A DNA stretch of 64,000 nt, taken from contig NZ_CBTY010000008.1 of the NCBI RefSeq assembly GCF_000723185.1, positions 234,677 to 298,676 of the forward strand. Direction: 5' to 3'. Origin of the DNA: Candidatus Nitrosotenuis uzonensis (lineage in GTDB: Archaea; Thermoproteota; Nitrososphaeria; Nitrososphaerales; Nitrosopumilaceae). Positions 50,853-59,645 of this stretch are shown piece by piece. A model generated the notes under the pieces. That model searched no databases and was not told the origin of the DNA. It saw only the letters and a program-made list of their open reading frames with translations. The position numbers were made by a program, and so were the translations under genes. Numbering within the stretch: the first letter of the stretch is position 1; every line of letters starts with the position of its first letter.

Positions 50853-51799
50853 CTGTCTTCTCTCTTTGAGACTATCAGCGTGAGCTCAAACTCATCGTCG
50901 AATTTTTCAATCATATTCTTGAGCTCCTTTCTAGTATAGTTTGCAGAAGTGTATACTTTTGATGTTCTGTTGACATTGAACTGTCGCTTTACGATCACAT
51001 TATTCTGCTCTACGTATTCATACACTTCGCCTGCTTTTGTTATGTCGTATTTAGAACCGCATTTGCAGACAAAAGGAATTTCGTCAACTCTGCTACCGCC
51101 GGTCTTTTTCTTGTATGTCTTTTTTTCTTTCTGATTTGTTATCTTTTCAATCTCATTTATTATTTCATATATGCTTGGAATCGATATCAGTGACTCGTCA
51201 GACGGGCCGTACATTATGTCCTGAAATATCCAATCAACCACTTCGACCTGTTTATCAGGTGAGAGCCTTGTCAGCCCTGCAAGGTGTGACGGAGTTATCT
51301 GGCTTAAAAGAAACTGGTATTTTCTTTTTGCCACCTTGATGATTTTCTGTATTACCAGTTTTGTATCGTCGTGAAGATCTTTTATTTTCAGCAGCGACGT
51401 TATGTAATCCTCGCTTATTCCATAAGCGTCGGCCACTTTTCTTATATCGCCAAGGAGTGTCATGTCCTCATAAACCATATCTGATAGTGGTAACGGGTTA
51501 GAGTAGCCTTCCCGATTCAGCTGAAATGACATTATGCGCAATTGATGATGATCTGTTACGGTCTCTGTAATCTTGCATGTTATTTTCTTCAGTCCTGCCT
51601 CTGCGGCGGCTGCCACTCTGGAGTGGCCGTCAACTATGTATAACTTATTTCCAATCTGTGCTACAATAGGAGGACTTAGTGCATCGTCTCCACGCTCTTT
51701 AACTGCGTAAACCATGTTATGATAATCAGCATCAGATAACACTCGAAACCTCCATGGGTTTTCATTTAGTCTGCCAATCTGAATTTGCTCTATTTTCAT
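50849..51799 (-). CDS. ParB/Srx-like nuclease-domain protein with C-terminal zinc site, 316 aa
   Basis: Start ATG 51799, overlapping the TFB-like stop by four bases. Residues 1-100 form the ParB/sulfiredoxin domain: LNENPWRFR, PPIVAQIGNKLYIVDGHSR (CTP-binding GxxR, G58-R61) and LNREGYSNPLPLSDM, aligned to the ENxQR...PxEEA block. A helix-turn-helix follows (VADAYGISEDYITSLLKI), then a linker, and a C-terminal CKCG (245-248). No ParA gene or parS sites are nearby, so it is probably a DNA-binding regulator rather than a segregation protein. Confidence 0.75.
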   Translation of the reverse strand: MKIEQIQIGRLNENPWRFRVLSDADYHNMVYAVKERGDDALSPPIVAQIGNKLYIVDGHSRVAAAAEAGLKKITCKITETVTDHHQLRIMSFQLNREGYSNPLPLSDMVYEDMTLLGDIRKVADAYGISEDYITSLLKIKDLHDDTKLVIQKIIKVAKRKYQFLLSQITPSHLAGLTRLSPDKQVEVVDWIFQDIMYGPSDESLISIPSIYEIINEIEKITNQKEKKTYKKKTGGSRVDEIPFVCKCGSKYDITKAGEVYEYVEQNNVIVKRQFNVNRTSKVYTSANYTRKELKNMIEKFDDEFELTLIVSKREDR

Positions 51800-52458
51800 T
51801 CTAAAATGCCACCTATTTTTGCTCTTATGACACTGCATGTGTTTTGCATTATGGCTTTTTTTGCAGCAAGACTTGGATCTGTGCCAGCAGTCACAATACT
51901 TTTCATAGCCCTCCACTTTATCTGCTCAAAGTACTTAGGGTCCGTCTCCCGAAGTACTATGTTCTGAATTTTAGCAAGGTATGCATGAAGATAATATTCT
52001 TTGTTTGGAGGCTCTAACCACAGATCAGGATCATCTGCTTTTTTGATAATTCTATTTAGCATCTTTAGCAGAGATTTTTCAGTATGTGGATTCCTCTTTG
52101 ACATTTTTCCTTCCACCGTGAGAAAAACATCTTCAAGAAGACGAGGTATCTTATGTATTCTACACGCATAAACAGTCGCAAACAATATCGCCTGTTTTTT
52201 TGTAATCTTTTTTTTCATTAGCCGTGTGGTTATCTGTATTATCGTCTGAGTAGCGTATGTTGGCAGGTTAAGGTTTTTTGCCACATATAGAATTATTCCT
52301 ATAATTCCGCTTTTACCAAAAAATCCGACAGTGTGGGATTTCCAATCATCCACGCTTTGAACAAGGGAATATCCAAGTACGATCCCACAGTCCCTGCACA
52401 CGGTCTCACCTTCGATTTCCGTTGGATGATGCAGACAGCACGCCTCTAAATAAGTCAC
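51796..52458 (-). CDS. Short divergent TFB (TFIIB-like) protein, 220 aa
   Basis: GTG start with TTTAATAG about 30 bases upstream. The zinc ribbon is CxxH...CxxC (C8, H11, C21, C24, ending in VCRDCGIVLG), the type seen in human TFIIB but with a shortened loop. Core cyclin-like helices follow (LPTYATQTIIQITTRLM, ILFATVYACRIHKIPR). Ordinary archaeal TFBs have about 300 aa with two full cyclin folds; here the second is reduced. Heads the three-gene operon. Confidence 0.75.
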   Translation of the reverse strand: MTYLEACCLHHPTEIEGETVCRDCGIVLGYSLVQSVDDWKSHTVGFFGKSGIIGIILYVAKNLNLPTYATQTIIQITTRLMKKKITKKQAILFATVYACRIHKIPRLLEDVFLTVEGKMSKRNPHTEKSLLKMLNRIIKKADDPDLWLEPPNKEYYLHAYLAKIQNIVLRETDPKYFEQIKWRAMKSIVTAGTDPSLAAKKAIMQNTCSVIRAKIGGILE

Positions 52459-52619
52459 AATTAGGCTAATCTAATGGTTTTTCTATTAAACTGTTAAATC
52501 GTTTTAGCATCATAATATCGGAAGAAATTCCAACTCTATGTTTTATGAAAACGTGATGTTAAAAATATATCTTTTATACCCAAGAAAACGAAAATAAGAA
52601 AAAAGATTGGAAAACCAGT

Positions 52620-53207
52620 CTAGAACGGAGACTTTGGTTTCATCATTTCGTCATATGTAGGATTTTTTGGCATATATCCTGCACATGTAAAGGTGTATTG
52701 CTCAAGCACAGCGAATCCGTCCTTTCCGGTAAAGCTTTCCGCCTTGTCAAATTCGGTATTTACCTTGTAGTTTGATATTCCGCATCGCTGATACTCAAAG
52801 GTGCGTAGTGTCTTGCCTGACTGAACAATGTCCACAACGACGTCAAATTCCTTATATGGATAGTCTTGCAGAGATCTTGTAGTGTATTGGTGTGTTTGAT
52901 CTACTGCTTGGTGCAGGTACGGTGTGTTACCTATGACTTTTTGCAGTGTGAATTCAGGTGTGCTGCCACGAGCACCAGAGTTAAACCCTGATGTTTGAGA
53001 TATTATCTGAAAGTCGTGTTTGACAGTGGCGTCTCTGAACTTGAAAGTTACTACTGGATATGTTGACTCACCGAACAGGTACTGTTCATTCCCTTTCGGT
53101 GCATCTGCCGCAGTGATCTCTTTTGTTTCGGACATGCTTACAATCAGTGCAATCGAGGCTATTGCAACAGCTCCGATTAAACTGCTCAGCATGATTTTAT
53201 TTTTCAT
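52620..53207 (-). CDS. Secreted protein of unknown function, 195 aa
   Basis: MKNKIMLSSLIGAVAIASIALIV is a signal peptide or N-terminal anchor, followed by a beta-rich domain with two cysteines late (RCGISNYKV and FTCAGYM), perhaps disulfide-bonded. A YP-rich strand set (YPVVTFKFRD) gives no family clue. Similar small exported proteins are common in thaumarchaea. Transcribed alone. Confidence 0.6.
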   Translation of the reverse strand: MKNKIMLSSLIGAVAIASIALIVSMSETKEITAADAPKGNEQYLFGESTYPVVTFKFRDATVKHDFQIISQTSGFNSGARGSTPEFTLQKVIGNTPYLHQAVDQTHQYTTRSLQDYPYKEFDVVVDIVQSGKTLRTFEYQRCGISNYKVNTEFDKAESFTGKDGFAVLEQYTFTCAGYMPKNPTYDEMMKPKSPF

Positions 53208-53337
53208 GACAATACGTTTTTCAGAAATCTGGTAATAAATTATCTAACTATACTCTCATGTTGTTTTAATAATTTGTTTCAAAATCGTGTTACAAAACAA
53301 TATAACAATAATGACAAAAGACTCGGTGGTTTAACTT

Positions 53338-54453
53338 TTAGATTTTCAATGTCAACAAACCTTTACTTTTTGAGATTAGAACAATCATGCCGATTATTCC
53401 TGTTGTAAGTATTACCAGTGCAAGCGCTCCAAATTCCGGAATCACTTGTGCAACATTGTCCATCTTGGCAAATATTAGATCAATATGTTGGTTTACTTGT
53501 TCTGAAGGTGCATTGTTTCGCATCATAGCTCTGAGGTCTTCACGGAGCATAATCTCGATCTCCTCCATCAGATCTTTATCAATATCTGCAAGAGTCGGCT
53601 CTAGAAACTCATAATTATCAAGATATGCCTTTGTTGCAAGCCGTAGTGCTTCATCTTTATCACCTTCCGCGTACTTTACTTTAGTTTCAGCCAATAATGC
53701 CCTTATGTTATCAACGTAGACTAGCAAATCAACATCTTCTATTTTTGCTCCCGTAGCTGCACCTACCTCGTTGATTATCCCATTGGCAAGCGTTGCAACA
53801 TGTTCTGGGTCATCTTTTGTATTATATGCACTCCATAGATCAGCATACATAGCCTCAATCTCATCAGAATCGTGTTTTTCAAGATTGTCTTTTATAGTGT
53901 TAAAAATCTGCTGTGATCTCCAAACAAATGCAGAACCATCTTGAAATTCTGCCATTTCTTGAATCTGGTTGTTCATTACTGCTTCCTCATATTCACCAAT
54001 TGAAGTTTCAAGCAAGCCAATCATAAGCCCCGCTTTGAACACGACATTGTTGCTAAGTTCAGGACCGATTACCAAATTCCTTGCCTCCTCAATGATTGAT
54101 TTTGCCTCATTAATTGCTACCTGTGCTTCTTCACGAGTTACGTCAGAGCCTGTTTTTTTGCCCAGTTCCAACAAAGTCTTCTGTACTTTTTCATCAAAAG
54201 CAATATCCGCTTCCTTCAAATGTGGTTTCATTAGGTCATATAATTCAGCTATCGGATGTGTTGCATGTACAAGCGCAAGCTCTGCGTTCTTTTCATTAAG
54301 ATTTTTCTCTAGTGCCCAAAAGTGACCCAGAGTTTCTTCAATGTATCCTGCAAATTCCAGTTTCGCATCATCTTCATCCGCGTCGACATGTTGCATTATG
54401 GACAATGCTGTAAGTAAAACAACTAAACCTGAAATCGCTAACACTCTTACCAT
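53338..54453 (-). CDS. PEFG-CTERM surface protein with FTR1-ectodomain-like module, 371 aa
   Basis: Signal peptide (1-25), long helical body, then at 265-325 the block KDEALRLATKAYLDNYEFLE with IMLREDLRAMMRNNAP, which also occurs twice in the FTR1 ectodomain at 56.6-58.8 kb (YVISAYLDNFEYLE and SARTAYLDSYEHVE). The C-terminus is VIPEFGALALVILTTGIIGMIV, a PEFG-CTERM sorting signal. This looks like a detached copy of the iron-permease outer domain anchored to the surface. A TTTATAAAATAC box is about 24 bases upstream. Confidence 0.75.
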   Translation of the reverse strand: MVRVLAISGLVVLLTALSIMQHVDADEDDAKLEFAGYIEETLGHFWALEKNLNEKNAELALVHATHPIAELYDLMKPHLKEADIAFDEKVQKTLLELGKKTGSDVTREEAQVAINEAKSIIEEARNLVIGPELSNNVVFKAGLMIGLLETSIGEYEEAVMNNQIQEMAEFQDGSAFVWRSQQIFNTIKDNLEKHDSDEIEAMYADLWSAYNTKDDPEHVATLANGIINEVGAATGAKIEDVDLLVYVDNIRALLAETKVKYAEGDKDEALRLATKAYLDNYEFLEPTLADIDKDLMEEIEIMLREDLRAMMRNNAPSEQVNQHIDLIFAKMDNVAQVIPEFGALALVILTTGIIGMIVLISKSKGLLTLKI

Positions 54454-54544
54454 GCTTGCAATTTTTATGCGTATTTTATAAATGAGGAGTAATTTCTAAT
54501 CAAGTAGAACAGGAGCTTAGAATGAATACTTGTTTTTAGTAAAA

Positions 54545-56647
54545 TTACAAGTCAATTAATATTGCAATGTTTTGCAAATCTTGTACTTCTTGCTTTACTG
54601 CATCAATTATCTGTGATGCCGAGATTAAGCTAGAAAAATCCAGTAATTTTAAGTCGTTTATCAGGTAGACCTGTGGTGAGACAATATCTTTTTTTGCATC
54701 AAGTATATTTGCCAGTTCATCAATCGACATTTTACCAGAAATTACCTTACCGTTTTTCAAAAAAAGTCTTTGCCTACCATATTTATCCAATACGAGTACT
54801 CGTGTTTTGTTTTTTTTGTTAAACAGTTTTTTTTCGGTGATCTCAGATACAAATACAAAATAATGATCCGTCTTGAAAGCTTCTTTTATCCTCTCATTAT
54901 CTGCATCAAATATCTCACTTGCTCTCGTAATTGCATCTTCTTGCGTGAATACATTTCGTGCGTTATCTGCGCTGTCAAGCTCCACATTTCCTATTGCTGA
55001 AACTCGTAGCAGTGATTTTTCCGACACAAATTCACTGTTGACTATGATTGATTCAGGAACTGCCCCGCGCTCTATCATTACAGTGTGTATCTTCCTATGC
55101 AAATCAGTGATTTGTTTTGGTGTTGGGTTTACAGTTGTCACTTCAATTTCTTCTTGTAACATGGATGATGCCACTCCTATCGATGAAATGACTTCGGCGT
55201 GTTCTGCTAGCTTATAAGACATACCCATCTGTTTTGCAACAAAAGGTACCAATACAGTCGCACCGCCCCCTCCGCCAACTATCTGGGTTCTTCCCTTTTC
55301 GAGTCGGAATTCTTTCATTATTTTTGAAATTGTCTTTGTAATTTCAAATGAGGCAGTCTGAATAACAGACATTGCGGCCTCGGTTCCTGAAACATGTAAC
55401 ATCTTCCCTAACATTTCCATCGCAATTTTTGCCGATTCTTGATTTGCGAATGCATAATCATCCCGGCTTATCATTCCAAGTGCATTTGCAGCGCACGTGT
55501 TGGTTATGGCAAAGGTCTCATTCTCGCACTCAATTGCAACATATGGTTCTCTATCACTTTGCCTTGGTCGCACTAGTACAATTTTGCCTTTGCTGAGGGA
55601 GTTTGGATCTGCAAAACATGCATAATGCATGCCCGCAATATAGGCACTTCTTGGCCCAACTTTGTGTATATGTCCATCTTTTACTTGTATCATACTGCCT
55701 CCTGCCACGCCGAGCACTCTAACATCCATTGAGCGCACACATGTAGGATGTTCATTAATTGTTACATACTTGATTTCTGGTTTTCCGTTTTTTATTATGC
55801 AGATGTTTGTGCTGGTTCCACCTACTTCGACAAAGATGCCGTTAGTTATCTTCAGGTATAATAGTGCGCCTGCTACGCTTGCCGCCGGACCTGAAAGGAT
55901 GGTAAGAATAGGTTTTGTTCTAAATGCATCCATGTTTGTCACTCCTCCGTCACCTTTCATTATCATTAATGGTGCTCTGATTCCGGCGTCATGAATTGCA
56001 CTTTCCACAAAGTTTGCAACTTCAAACGTTTTTGGCAGTACGCTTGCATTGATTGCCGCAGTCAGTGTCCTTATCTCAAGACCATATATTCCTGAAATTT
56101 CATGCGATGCTGTGGATGGAAGATTACTGTTTGCGGCATTTTTCATCACAAACAATTCATTTGACGGATCATCAACTCCAAAGGCTTCTGTGGCGACAAT
56201 CACTTGTGCCCCCTTGCTTTTTAGATAAGATACTGTCTTTTGCACTTCGGACTCTGTAATAAGATGTGAAGTATCTAAAAACGCATGTTCAACAGCAATG
56301 TTGTGGTTAGAGTTTTTTTCATCAAGACGGGTTCTTTTCATTATGGTATTCTTTTCAGGCATAACTCCCATGGCGATTATTCCGACTTTGGCAGTGTCTG
56401 CCTCAAGAAGTGCATTCATTGCCTGGGTAGTGCTATGCGAGATAAGTTCAATATCGGATATATCGATACCGGATTTTGTTATTTTTGCTAACGCATCTAT
56501 TATCCCTTCAGAGACTCCTCTTTTTGCAGTATGAGTTGTCGGAACTGTGGCTTTTGCCACTATACTACCCGTTCGTAAATCTAGTGCAATCGCTTTTGTG
56601 AAGGTGCCTCCAACATCAATTCCGATTCTAATACGCTTGGAACTCAT
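54545..56647 (-). CDS. Hydantoinase/oxoprolinase-family (HyuA-like) ATPase, 700 aa
   Basis: N-terminal ASKHA fold: IRIGIDVGGTFTKAIALD, then SGPAASVAGALLYL, VGGTSTNICII, and a C-terminal GGGGGATVLVPF. These enzymes are ATP-dependent ring-opening hydrolases (5-oxoproline, hydantoin) or acetone carboxylase-like subunits; there is no HyuB gene here, so the substrate is open. Its start overlaps the end of the FTR1 gene by 20 bases, so it is translated with an iron permease, an unusual pairing. Confidence 0.8.
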   Translation of the reverse strand: MSSKRIRIGIDVGGTFTKAIALDLRTGSIVAKATVPTTHTAKRGVSEGIIDALAKITKSGIDISDIELISHSTTQAMNALLEADTAKVGIIAMGVMPEKNTIMKRTRLDEKNSNHNIAVEHAFLDTSHLITESEVQKTVSYLKSKGAQVIVATEAFGVDDPSNELFVMKNAANSNLPSTASHEISGIYGLEIRTLTAAINASVLPKTFEVANFVESAIHDAGIRAPLMIMKGDGGVTNMDAFRTKPILTILSGPAASVAGALLYLKITNGIFVEVGGTSTNICIIKNGKPEIKYVTINEHPTCVRSMDVRVLGVAGGSMIQVKDGHIHKVGPRSAYIAGMHYACFADPNSLSKGKIVLVRPRQSDREPYVAIECENETFAITNTCAANALGMISRDDYAFANQESAKIAMEMLGKMLHVSGTEAAMSVIQTASFEITKTISKIMKEFRLEKGRTQIVGGGGGATVLVPFVAKQMGMSYKLAEHAEVISSIGVASSMLQEEIEVTTVNPTPKQITDLHRKIHTVMIERGAVPESIIVNSEFVSEKSLLRVSAIGNVELDSADNARNVFTQEDAITRASEIFDADNERIKEAFKTDHYFVFVSEITEKKLFNKKNKTRVLVLDKYGRQRLFLKNGKVISGKMSIDELANILDAKKDIVSPQVYLINDLKLLDFSSLISASQIIDAVKQEVQDLQNIAILIDL

Positions 56648-58829
56648 CTGCCTTGCCTCTTGATTTGCGCATCGATAGTATTTTTTGCTCTTTTCTTGGT
56701 CTTAGTACTAACACGTATAGTGATGCAGTAAGGTAAACTCCAAGCAAGGCAATCTGTGCAATCAAGGTCTCACGTGTTGGATAAATGCCAGTCATCTTTG
56801 CCATATTAATATCAAGTCGTGGAATTGTTCCCAGCATGCCCGTATATGGAACAATGTCTAATGTCTGTAATTCCCGTACGGCATTACCCAAAAATGCGAT
56901 AGACAAGTATGCGCCAACTCCCATTGTGAGTGCAAAGAGAAGTTTAAGAGGAAGTCTTTTTCCAAGTTTTCTTGTAACATAATATACTCCAAGAAGAACT
57001 GCAAGGCCAGCTACGAATCCAATTCCAACATAAAATTCCATATATTTTGCAAAACCAAACATTGCCTCATAAAACAGTACTGTCTCAAATCCCTCTCGAT
57101 ATACGGTAAAGAATGCCAACATGACAAACACTACGGTGCCGCCAGTTGTGGTTGCTTGCCACACCTTGGCTTTGACAAACTCCATCCACTTTTTGTGTTC
57201 TATCTTATTTAATATCCAAAAACTCACATAGAATAGTACAGCAGTTGCAGACAAGGCAGCAACTGCCTCGATTAGCTCCCTGTTTGCACCGGAAATCGTG
57301 ATGACATATGATGCAACAAGCCACGTTACGGCGGTTGCACCTATTGCCAAAATCACGCCATAATACACGTATGGTTTGAATCTTGCGTTTCTTGATGCTT
57401 CCAAATACGTCAGGATGGCGCCAAGAACGAGTACTGATTCTAGTCCTTCTCGAAACACAACTGCAAATGAGGATGTGAATGCGATTGTGGGCGCCAAGTG
57501 TCCGGTTCCAGTCACAAGTCTTTCTGACTCATCAAGACTGCGCCTCACTGCAACAGTGGCCTCCTGGACATCCTCATACGGTGCACGTTGATTTATAAGG
57601 TTTCTAAGCTCGGCAAACTGCAGTTCGACTTCCAAAGTAAAATCAGGATCGATTGCGCGCAACGGGATTTCCACATGCTCATAGCTATCCAGATACGCAG
57701 TTCTAGCCGAGGTAAATGCAGTTTGATAGTTTTTCTCTCTGTATTGGCTCAACATTGTCTCAAGAGTGTCACGGATAAAATCTATGTTTCCTCGAACTCC
57801 AGATTTTTCATTTTCTGTTGCAGAACCCATAGGTAACATCTCTTTTTTTGCAGAGATGGGCATATTTGCTTCCTGACGGTTCAGATTACCCACCATCGTT
57901 TCTGCATTAGCCAAATCCACAAGTATGGGATCATTGATGAAATCACGAATCTCCTCGTATGATCTCTTTTGTTTTACCATGTTTCTGAGATCCTCACGCA
58001 TGTTGATTTCCATTTTGTGTAAGAGTTCCGTGTCAACGGATTCGATGTCTGCCTCAAGGTATTCAAAATTATCAAGATACGCTGATATGACATATTCTTC
58101 CGCTCTTGCATAATTACCCTGCTTAATTTCTGCCAGCGACTCTTCGTATAGATACCTAATCGTATTGTATAGAGTCGAGGAATCGGAGGATACGGTGTCC
58201 GTTCCTGTCAGATCACGTTGAATTGTGGTTATTAGCTTGCCAACAGATACAAAGTCCTTCCTTTCAGACATCTGTGCTTTTAAATCAGAAAAAAACGAGT
58301 TGATTTCACTCTGTTGTCTTTGATCAAACATATCTACATCAGAAAACAAATTCATGCTCTTGTCTACTAAGGATTCCGCAAGATTGTAATACGCATCATT
58401 TTCAATAGACGCTTGATACACCTCATCAGCTGTAGAAAGCATGATAGATATCACAAGAGGCAGTTGCCCAGAAACTGGAGCTTTTTCAAGATATGATTTA
58501 GCAATCATGATATCAGAAAGAATTTCGTCCCGTTTTGCATCTTGTTCTATTTTGGAATGCAGATCAAGAATTAGAATATGTAAATCATCGACATGTTCAA
58601 AATCTGAGTTTCTTATTTGGCCCAGCTGCCTACCGTAATAATCAGCTGTAAATTTTGAGTATATCTTTGCATAGTGCATATTACCATCCATAATACTGGA
58701 TTTTGTGAGATCTAATCCTATGCCAGTTACCTTTCCTGCAGCATCAGCTAATGGTGCGTCTTGTGCATACACATTATCAATTAACAACACAGTTGCAAAC
58801 AAAATTGCAAGCGCTAAACGAGATATCAA
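56628..58829 (-). CDS. FTR1-family iron permease with long N-terminal ectodomain, 733 aa
   Basis: TTG start with TTTTAAATAATC about 26 bases upstream. Signal peptide (1-22); residues 23-445 outside, holding two copies of the AYLDxxExxE module (about 250-300 and 377-430). The membrane part (445-733) has the iron-binding REGLE (460-464) and REGFE (578-582) motifs on separate helices, the FTR1/EfeU signature. It imports ferric (or ferrous after oxidation) iron. Next to a PEFG-anchored paralogue of the ectodomain and two wHTH regulators. Confidence 0.9.
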   Translation of the reverse strand: MISRLALAILFATVLLIDNVYAQDAPLADAAGKVTGIGLDLTKSSIMDGNMHYAKIYSKFTADYYGRQLGQIRNSDFEHVDDLHILILDLHSKIEQDAKRDEILSDIMIAKSYLEKAPVSGQLPLVISIMLSTADEVYQASIENDAYYNLAESLVDKSMNLFSDVDMFDQRQQSEINSFFSDLKAQMSERKDFVSVGKLITTIQRDLTGTDTVSSDSSTLYNTIRYLYEESLAEIKQGNYARAEEYVISAYLDNFEYLEADIESVDTELLHKMEINMREDLRNMVKQKRSYEEIRDFINDPILVDLANAETMVGNLNRQEANMPISAKKEMLPMGSATENEKSGVRGNIDFIRDTLETMLSQYREKNYQTAFTSARTAYLDSYEHVEIPLRAIDPDFTLEVELQFAELRNLINQRAPYEDVQEATVAVRRSLDESERLVTGTGHLAPTIAFTSSFAVVFREGLESVLVLGAILTYLEASRNARFKPYVYYGVILAIGATAVTWLVASYVITISGANRELIEAVAALSATAVLFYVSFWILNKIEHKKWMEFVKAKVWQATTTGGTVVFVMLAFFTVYREGFETVLFYEAMFGFAKYMEFYVGIGFVAGLAVLLGVYYVTRKLGKRLPLKLLFALTMGVGAYLSIAFLGNAVRELQTLDIVPYTGMLGTIPRLDINMAKMTGIYPTRETLIAQIALLGVYLTASLYVLVLRPRKEQKILSMRKSRGKADEFQAY

Positions 58830-58894
58830 TGTCTGTGGTATGACAAATCTGATTATTTAAAACAGAAATCCATTCCAAAATCATAGAACGGTAT

Positions 58895-59221
58895 CTAGTT
58901 TGATTGCAGCTTTAATACAGGAGTCATACCTCCTAGCACAATCTCTGCTTTCTTAATCCTGCTTTTGTAAAACTTAATCTTTTTCCCTGCCGGTGAAATT
59001 TCATATTTGTCAACATATACCAATGTTAGATTCTCCAAATTCGTCAGTATTTTGTATACTGTGGAAATTGCCATGTTCTGATCATCAGAGATTGTTTGCG
59101 CATCTTTTGCCGAGTTAATAATTGAAAACAGAACGGAACGTGAATAAATGTTTGATAACGTCTCAATTATTTGCTGAGTTACATCGTACTGGCTGAGTTG
59201 AAAGATGGTATTTTTTCTCAT
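58895..59221 (-). CDS. Winged-helix regulator (copy 2), 108 aa
   Basis: Start taken at ATG 59221 (MRKNTIFQLSQYDVTQQ); a frame to 59251 overlaps the next gene. Same family as the gene at 59232: VTQQIIETLSNIYSRSVLFSI, ISTVYKILTNLENLTLVYV, and FYKSRIKKAEIVLGG. Ten bases separate it from its paralogue. The position next to the FTR1 gene suggests iron-dependent control; that is inference. Confidence 0.75.
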   Translation of the reverse strand: MRKNTIFQLSQYDVTQQIIETLSNIYSRSVLFSIINSAKDAQTISDDQNMAISTVYKILTNLENLTLVYVDKYEISPAGKKIKFYKSRIKKAEIVLGGMTPVLKLQSN

Positions 59222-59231
59222 ATAAACAAAA

Positions 59232-59567
59232 TCACATGCTGTTCGGTGCAAGAACCAGTATTGGCTCTGGTTTTTTTATGCTAATGTCGGCCTTACTTAT
59301 CCTACTTCTGTACACCTTGAACTTTCTTCCCTTCTCTGATATCATCCATCTTTCCACATGTATTAGTGTTAAATCCTCAAGGTCTGCAAGCTTTTTGTAA
59401 ACTGAGCTTAGCGGTATCTTGTATTTGTCTGCAATTTCGGCTGCAGTCCGACCCTGTTTTATCAAAGAAAACAGGATCGTCCTGGATTCAGCGTCTGCTA
59501 GAGCCTCTATGACTTTTTGTGTTACGTCATATTTTTTAAGTTGGGGTAGGGTAAACTTTCGGCTCAA
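59232..59567 (-). CDS. Winged-helix regulator (copy 1), 111 aa
   Basis: TTG start; ATTTAAACGG lies exactly about 26 bases upstream, so leaderless. VTQKVIEALADAESRTILFSLIKQ, RTAAEIADKYKIPLSSVYKKLADLEDLTLI and VYRSRISKADISI are the helix-turn-helix and trailing strands shared with the copy at 58895 and with the gene at 8975. Without cysteines in this copy, metal binding is not obvious. Confidence 0.75.
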   Translation of the reverse strand: MSRKFTLPQLKKYDVTQKVIEALADAESRTILFSLIKQGRTAAEIADKYKIPLSSVYKKLADLEDLTLIHVERWMISEKGRKFKVYRSRISKADISIKKPEPILVLAPNSM

Positions 59568-59645
59568 CTGTCAGTGATGTTAGATTGCCGTTTAAATAAA
59601 ATGTTATTATTCTTGTTTTATAGAATGAGAAGAGAAAACAAGGAA

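Noticed and set aside
50849-51916. Cys-rich 39-residue N-terminus before the ParB-like domain
   Set aside because: Lies inside the TFB-like gene in another frame; the four-base overlap start at 51799 is preferred.
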